Assembly (NCBI GenBank): GCA_029858555.1
Contig: JAOUEU010000003.1
Span: 1 to 41,577, forward strand
DNA from: Candidatus Zixiibacteriota bacterium
GTDB taxonomy: Bacteria > Zixibacteria > MSB-5A5 > GN15 > FEB-12
DNA: 41,577 nucleotides
Direction: 5' to 3'
Below the pieces are notes generated by a model. It was not told the origin of the DNA. It was given only the letters and a program-made list of their open reading frames with translations, and made no database searches. Shown piece after piece: positions 37,294-41,577 of the stretch (positions are counted from its first letter, which is position 1; every line of letters begins with the position of its first letter). The translations under genes were made by a program, and so were the position numbers.

Positions 37294-40200
37294 TTAGATA
37301 TTAACCTCCACGCCAACCCTGATCTGACGGCCGTAATCCCAGTTCTCGGGATCAAGGTCGTAAGGAGTGCCGCCCTTGATGACCTGACTCTGATTTTGCT
37401 GCGTGTCAGGACGGCCGGTATTTTCATAGACTTCTACCACGTTGCGGCTGTCAAATACATTCTCCACCCAGAGAATGAAACTGTAATCAAGCCCGGCCAG
37501 CTTGAAATCCTTGGTTAAACGAACGTCAAACGTTACTATGGCCGGTTTCCTCAGCGAGTTCGTCTGAATATCCTCGCCCGTGCTGGCCGATATGTTCGGG
37601 TACGAGCGATCCGGCGTGAAGGGGCGACCGCTCTCGATAAACGTTTCAATCGCCAGCGACCAGCCGTTTGGTATCGGCAACCCGAACAGCCTCGGCTTCA
37701 CCGTACTCGGGATAAAGATCTGAATGTTCGATTTCAACGAGTGCCGGACGTCGTTGTCGAGAGCCGCCTCGGACAGGGGTTCCCGTGACAGTTGGAAATC
37801 AGACATATAGTTCTCGTTGGTCTGCGAGGCCTTGCCGAACGCAAACGCGTAGGTGTAACTGACCATGCCGTTGACATACCCGCCGCCGCGCTTCTCCAAC
37901 TGCAACTCAAAACCGCGGCTCCGGCCGTAGTCGCCGTTGCGGTACTGCTGGCGGGTCAGGCCGCCGACACGCACCGACTTGGCGTTGATCTTGTCAAATT
38001 CGTCCTTGAAATAACCGGAAATGTCAACCGAGTAATTCTCCGACATGGCGTATTTGACGCCGAAGGAATATTGAATCGTCTTCTGATAATCGAGATTGTA
38101 GTTGCCGACAATCGTGTTCTCATTCACGGCCACCGTATTCCGGGCATACATCCATCTCAACGACGGCAATTGGAAGAAGTGACCGTAGTTGAAGTGGACT
38201 TTCGCCTTGTCGGATATCGGGTACGAGAAACCGATACGCGGCGAGAATTTCTGGCGATCGCCGTAGATGATGCCGGAACCGAGATCGTCGGCCTTGGCGA
38301 CGTCCACCAGGTCCCACTTATCCTGAATGAAGAAATCCCACCGGAAGCCCAGAGAGGCGATCATCGAACCGTACTCGATCTTGTCGCGAAGGTAAACGGT
38401 CCCGCCCCATGGCGAGTAGCTGAACATATCACGGAAAGCGCCGCGATTGGCATATGTGCCGCTGTCCGAACGACCCGTGTAGAGAATATACGGCTTCTCG
38501 ATCTCCTGATAATTGAAGTCGTCCCGGTGAACAGCCACACCGCCCTTCAACTCATGATTGCCCAACTGCCAGAACAGCTTCAACTCGCCGCGGACGGTCT
38601 TGGTGATCCGGTCATGCCAGGTAGCATCCTCGTCGTAAGAGACCGGGTCGAAAAACGTCGACGTTCCACCGCCATCCCAGGCGCCGTTGCCGTTGACGTC
38701 TATAAACGGTTCACCCTGGTCATATTCGAAATTCGGGGCATCGTAGATGCCGTTCCCGTTGCGGTCGACATACGGCGTGCCGATTGACCAAAAGTCGTTC
38801 GGCCCGTCATAACGGCCGTTATAATTGTAATCCATGTTATCCGGGCCGACCGACTTGATGAATATATCGATGCCCGCGTCGTAAATGTTGTTGCCGTTAA
38901 TGTCGACGAAGGGCTCGCCGATGACCGAATCGCCATCGATGTAGGGCTCCGGATTGCGCTGGTTGATGCGCGACAGCCGATAATCATCAAGAAGGCCGTT
39001 GCCGTTCTTGTCATGGAGATAGTCTCCGGCGTCCCAGATGCCGTTGCCGTTCAGATCGATGAACGGTTCGCCCTCCAGGCTGTCGATGATGCCGTTGTCA
39101 TTGAAACGGAAAGTCGAGGAGTCGAACCCGCCTCCCTGCTGAACCACCACCTCAAAGAGACCCGTTTCACCGAAGGTGTAACCGGGACCCGTGAAATTGT
39201 CGCCGTAGACCGCCGTATCCGGGAACAGGTTGATAATCGGCTCCGGAGGATCATAGACGCCGTTGCCGTTTCTGTCTTCGAAATCCTCCCACTGGTAATC
39301 GAACAAAAAGTCATCCGGCTCCAGGCCGTGCCCCGGACGATTGGGATCGCCCGGCTTCTGTGTCAGGCCGTTCTCAGTATAAGATAGGACCAATTCGTAG
39401 TTCATCCGCTTGGTGACCGACTGCGAAACCTCCAGCGAAAGCGAATTCCAGGTAACCTCCTGAACCGGAGCTGTGATGGCGCTGTAACGATAGTCCCAGT
39501 CAAAGACGGTCGCCAGCGTCTTGGATTCTTTGTACGAAACAATGAACTTCAGGTTCTGCTTGGGCCGAAACTTGAAGTTGGCCATCCAGTAGTACTTGTT
39601 GATCCGCCGGTCGGGGATGTCTAGCCCGAAGAGGTTGAAGGAACCGGTCGGCCGCACCGTGCTGGGAGTGTCGTACCGCTCGTATTGATAAACACCGTCG
39701 CTCTTATCGATCTCGCCGTAAAGGAAGTATGTAAACTCCTTATCTTCCAGGAAGTTGATTCCCAGCGCCGGCAGTATCTTCGATTTAAATATGGGATCGG
39801 GTCCCTTCAGCGTGACTCTCAGATAATCGTTATTGCGCGAATACTTGTTCAACGCCTCGTTGCCGAAATCGTCGGTCAGAAAATGAATATTGAGATTCGT
39901 GTTGTCCTTGGACCCCGTCTGCGTGGTGATCTTGACAATACCCGACAGCGCGTCTCCGTATTCGGGATCGAAACCATCTTTAATCACCGTAAATTCCTGA
40001 ATCGAGCCCGACACCAATGAAAGATTGGCGCCGGCCGCCTGGCCCAACCCCCCCAGCGGATCGCCAATGGGAACACCGTCTACGATATACGAAATCTCAC
40101 CGGCTCGGCCACCGCGAATAAATACCTCACCGGACGTGTTAGTCACCACGCCGGCTACCTGCGTCAGCAACTCGTCCACCGTGGTCACCGGCTGCCTCTC

Positions 40201-40638
40201 AATAACTTCCTTCGTTATCGATATCTGGTTGGAAACCTCAAAACGGTCAATAATATCGACCTCACCGCGGACGGTAATCGTCTCATCCAGTTCGGAAACC
40301 TTCTTTTCCAGGTCCCGCGATATTTCGGTCGTCAAGTCGGCTTTGACCATCACATCGAGGACCTCCACCGTCTTGTACTCGATGTGCGAAATTTTGATGG
40401 TGTACGAGCCCGGCTCAACCTGGTAAATCATGTAATTGCCGTCGAGATCACTCTGCGCACCCAGCCTGGTGCCCACAATGAACACCGAAGCTCCGATCAC
40501 CGGCTCCTTAGTCTCCGCATCTATCAACGTTCCCTTGACCTTACCGGTCGCGGCCGCGTAGACATTTAACGGAAGGACGGCCAGACACGCCGCCACAACG
40601 ATCAACCACTTCAACAGCTTCCCGCGACTTGACAACAT
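37294..40638 (-). CDS. TonB-dependent receptor with calcium-binding-like repeat insert
   Basis: This 1114-residue outer-membrane receptor takes up a ligand powered by TonB. The start is ATG 40636-40638 with GAGGAG upstream. A signal peptide is followed by a carboxypeptidase-regulatory-like domain (GKVKGTLIDAETKEPVIGAS), then the plug (SQISITKEVIERQP-like region, EVFIRGGRAGEISYIVDGVP, EYGDALSGIVKITT), then the barrel. Within the barrel region (38668-39285) is an insert of Asp/Asn-Gly repeats such as DRNGNGVYD, DLNGNGIWD, DKNGNGLLD, DINGNNIYD and DVNGNGAWD, each often preceded by GEPF. They resemble EF-hand or type 3 thrombospondin calcium loops. The barrel end is YGRQIRVGVEVNI. It heads an operon with PorV/PorQ and a lipoprotein. 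The substrate is unknown. Confidence 0.88.
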   Translation of the reverse strand: MLSSRGKLLKWLIVVAACLAVLPLNVYAAATGKVKGTLIDAETKEPVIGASVFIVGTRLGAQSDLDGNYMIYQVEPGSYTIKISHIEYKTVEVLDVMVKADLTTEISRDLEKKVSELDETITVRGEVDIIDRFEVSNQISITKEVIERQPVTTVDELLTQVAGVVTNTSGEVFIRGGRAGEISYIVDGVPIGDPLGGLGQAAGANLSLVSGSIQEFTVIKDGFDPEYGDALSGIVKITTQTGSKDNTNLNIHFLTDDFGNEALNKYSRNNDYLRVTLKGPDPIFKSKILPALGINFLEDKEFTYFLYGEIDKSDGVYQYERYDTPSTVRPTGSFNLFGLDIPDRRINKYYWMANFKFRPKQNLKFIVSYKESKTLATVFDWDYRYSAITAPVQEVTWNSLSLEVSQSVTKRMNYELVLSYTENGLTQKPGDPNRPGHGLEPDDFLFDYQWEDFEDRNGNGVYDPPEPIINLFPDTAVYGDNFTGPGYTFGETGLFEVVVQQGGGFDSSTFRFNDNGIIDSLEGEPFIDLNGNGIWDAGDYLHDKNGNGLLDDYRLSRINQRNPEPYIDGDSVIGEPFVDINGNNIYDAGIDIFIKSVGPDNMDYNYNGRYDGPNDFWSIGTPYVDRNGNGIYDAPNFEYDQGEPFIDVNGNGAWDGGGTSTFFDPVSYDEDATWHDRITKTVRGELKLFWQLGNHELKGGVAVHRDDFNYQEIEKPYILYTGRSDSGTYANRGAFRDMFSYSPWGGTVYLRDKIEYGSMIASLGFRWDFFIQDKWDLVDVAKADDLGSGIIYGDRQKFSPRIGFSYPISDKAKVHFNYGHFFQLPSLRWMYARNTVAVNENTIVGNYNLDYQKTIQYSFGVKYAMSENYSVDISGYFKDEFDKINAKSVRVGGLTRQQYRNGDYGRSRGFELQLEKRGGGYVNGMVSYTYAFAFGKASQTNENYMSDFQLSREPLSEAALDNDVRHSLKSNIQIFIPSTVKPRLFGLPIPNGWSLAIETFIESGRPFTPDRSYPNISASTGEDIQTNSLRKPAIVTFDVRLTKDFKLAGLDYSFILWVENVFDSRNVVEVYENTGRPDTQQNQSQVIKGGTPYDLDPENWDYGRQIRVGVEVNI
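38668..39285 (-). repeat. Asp/Asn-Gly calcium-loop-like coding repeats inside the TonB receptor
   Basis: About eight copies of a D-x-N-G-N-G-x-x-D unit lie in this stretch, and four share the longer form GEPF-x-D-x-NGNG-x-x-D-x-G. Spacing is about 25-35 residues. At DNA level the repeats show as GCCGTTGCCGTT-like strings. Similar loops bind calcium in dockerin and thrombospondin type 3 repeats; calcium binding here is inferred. Confidence 0.8.
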
Positions 40639-40946
40639 CACTGTATCTCCTCAAACGATTGCAGATTTTAGTCACATGGTCACGCGCGTGCCCGATTATG
40701 GCCGCCGGACACGCACAATATCCTGTCATGTAACGGCTTGGAGGTGTTCGTGGGATATGAACTACCTGCTGTACCAACCTTCCCAAATAGCAAAAGTCCT
40801 CTACCTACCTCCGGTAGCCTCAAACATTTAATGCTGTGCTTACAGACGAGAAAGATAGTCCTGCTCCTCCTGGTAAGTCAAGCGATTTTTTGGCTCAGTC
40901 CGCCTTCAACGCTACTACTTATAGACTGTTACGGTGATAAACGTGT
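40639..40946 (-). promoter_or_regulatory. long leader region of the TonB receptor operon
   Basis: No coding gene is seen in these 308 bp. On the minus strand TTGACT (40876-40881) and TATCTT (40852-40857), 18 bp apart, are a possible promoter. It would give a leader of about 205 bases before the ATG. I recognise no riboswitch motif in it; the cobalamin-type box was looked for and not seen. A small inverted repeat CTACC/GGTAG lies at 40805-40817. Confidence 0.3.
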
Positions 40947-41577
40947 TTAATAAATTCCGCGGCGTGACAGACTGTTTTTTTGCAGAAAAGCGACCTCCTT
41001 TGTCAGTTCCGTGCGCTCCTGTTCGCTCAGTGTTGCCTCTTCGATATCAAGATCAAACCAGGAACTCACTACGTCCCGAAACAGGTCGGCTAAGATATTA
41101 AATTCCGCGGCGTTAAGGGCTTCCAACTCATTCGCGGCCTTTGTGCTGACACGCGCCCGTCCCAGGGCTGGGTGCCAGGCCGCTCCCCGAATTTTCAGCG
41201 ACCCGTGCTGCAGAAAGCTGCCGCCGATGCGACGCTGGGCGGAGGCTGCCACCTTTTGCCCTCCCGCCACCAACTCGTGCCGCGATGCCGAGGCGAAACA
41301 GGGTGCCTTGTGAAAGAAGCCGGGCTGCCCGTCGGGCACTCCGGCGTCACGTGCGAAGCTGCATGCAATCCCGAGACGCTGCAAATAGACTTTGAGCGCG
41401 GCCGCCACTGCCTTTGAGGACGCCGACAGCGACCCGGCCAGGCTGTCCCTTTCCGAGCCCGCCGTATTGACGGCAATGGCGTACGTCACTTCGGAAGGAT
41501 CGTGAAAAAGCGCCCGGCCGCCGGTCACACGCCTGATAACGGTCGTGTCGCCTGTCTTGGAAAAGTCGAGAGCCGTC
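40947..41577 (-). CDS. lipoate-protein ligase A-like protein, 5' end outside the window
   Basis: The visible 209 residues are the C-terminal part of a biotin/lipoate ligase-fold protein. The frame runs open to base 41577, so the N-terminus is missing; the GTG at 41526-41528 lies inside the conserved motif and is not the start. The motif RRVTGGRALFHDPSEVTYAIA is the lipoate-binding RRxxGGGxxxH signature. GQKVAASAQRRIGGSFLQHGS carries the conserved Lys and the GSFLQHG end of LplA/LipB-like enzymes. It could be a ligase, an octanoyl transferase (LipM/LipL) or a related acyl-transfer protein. The end (ERTELTKEVAFLQKNSLSRRGIY) is polar. Confidence 0.8.
   Translation of the reverse strand, partial: TALDFSKTGDTTVIRRVTGGRALFHDPSEVTYAIAVNTAGSERDSLAGSLSASSKAVAAALKVYLQRLGIACSFARDAGVPDGQPGFFHKAPCFASASRHELVAGGQKVAASAQRRIGGSFLQHGSLKIRGAAWHPALGRARVSTKAANELEALNAAEFNILADLFRDVVSSWFDLDIEEATLSEQERTELTKEVAFLQKNSLSRRGIY

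Noticed and set aside
37792-38787. 331-codon open frame on the plus strand inside the TonB receptor
   Set aside because: It is an antisense shadow of the receptor, caused partly by the Asp/Asn-Gly repeats.
38668-39285. Regular DNA repeats considered as a CRISPR array
   Set aside because: The repeats are in frame, variable, and encode the Asp/Asn-Gly loops of the TonB receptor.
40639-40946. Long leader of the TonB receptor considered as a cobalamin or other riboswitch
   Set aside because: I saw no conserved riboswitch core and no clear multi-stem structure.

Overview
This window reads as a chromosomal piece of an uncultured, GC-rich, diderm (Gram-negative-type) bacterium. The best guess is a lineage near the Fibrobacterota-Chlorobiota-Bacteroidota group or candidate phyla such as Zixibacteria, Calditrichota or Marinimicrobia. 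The support is a TonB-dependent receptor, three PorV/PorQ-type outer-membrane proteins, secreted proteins ending in YPNPFNP/FlgD-like C-terminal sorting domains, several lipoproteins and SD-led genes with ATG, GTG and TTG starts. This placement is inference from gene content. I count 33 protein genes, two cut by the window edges. I saw no tRNA, rRNA, CRISPR array, insertion sequence or phage gene.

Layout. 1-3935 (minus): two PorV/PorQ-like proteins and a secreted Asp-box protein with a C-terminal FlgD-like domain, preceded by a leader with an attenuator-like hairpin. 4174-6799 (minus): a two-gene module of a zinc-ribbon protein and an SPFH protein with three zinc ribbons. 7018-8862 (plus): a multiheme c-type cytochrome lipoprotein fused to three PKD domains, with a good promoter and a terminator. 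8941-11008 (minus): a lone etfA and a dusB-type gene. 11134-15072 (plus): a signalling trio of a double-FHA protein, a metallophosphoesterase and a CHASE2 Ser/Thr kinase.

15178-25530 (minus) is one long run of tightly packed, mostly overlapping genes. Read in transcription order it is fur, feoA, feoB, a FeoB-associated small protein, ecfT, truA, transaldolase, purB, psd, pssA, purS, purQ, DUF4321-like, tatA and an unknown gene. It joins iron uptake, tRNA modification, purine synthesis, phosphatidylethanolamine synthesis and Tat export. A Fur-box-like palindrome lies in front of fur, and a strong hairpin terminator closes the run.

25709-31499 (minus): two secreted proteases, M6 zinc-dependent and S8 subtilisin-like, both with C-terminal sorting domains. 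31793-33970 (plus): an ArnT/PMT-like membrane glycosyltransferase with a TPR tail, possibly leaderless. 34046-40638 (minus): a TonB-dependent receptor with calcium-binding-like Asp/Asn-Gly repeats, a PorV/PorQ protein and a large lipoprotein, arranged as an operon. 40947-41577 (minus): the 3' part of a lipoate-protein ligase-like gene.

Together the flanks describe a cell-surface and secretion programme resembling type IX secretion, and the centre is housekeeping. I found no clear defence or mobile system. The most unusual items are the cytochrome-PKD fusion with odd heme motifs, the repeat-bearing TonB receptor operon, the zinc-ribbon/SPFH pair, and the fur-feo-ecfT-pur-psd superoperon.
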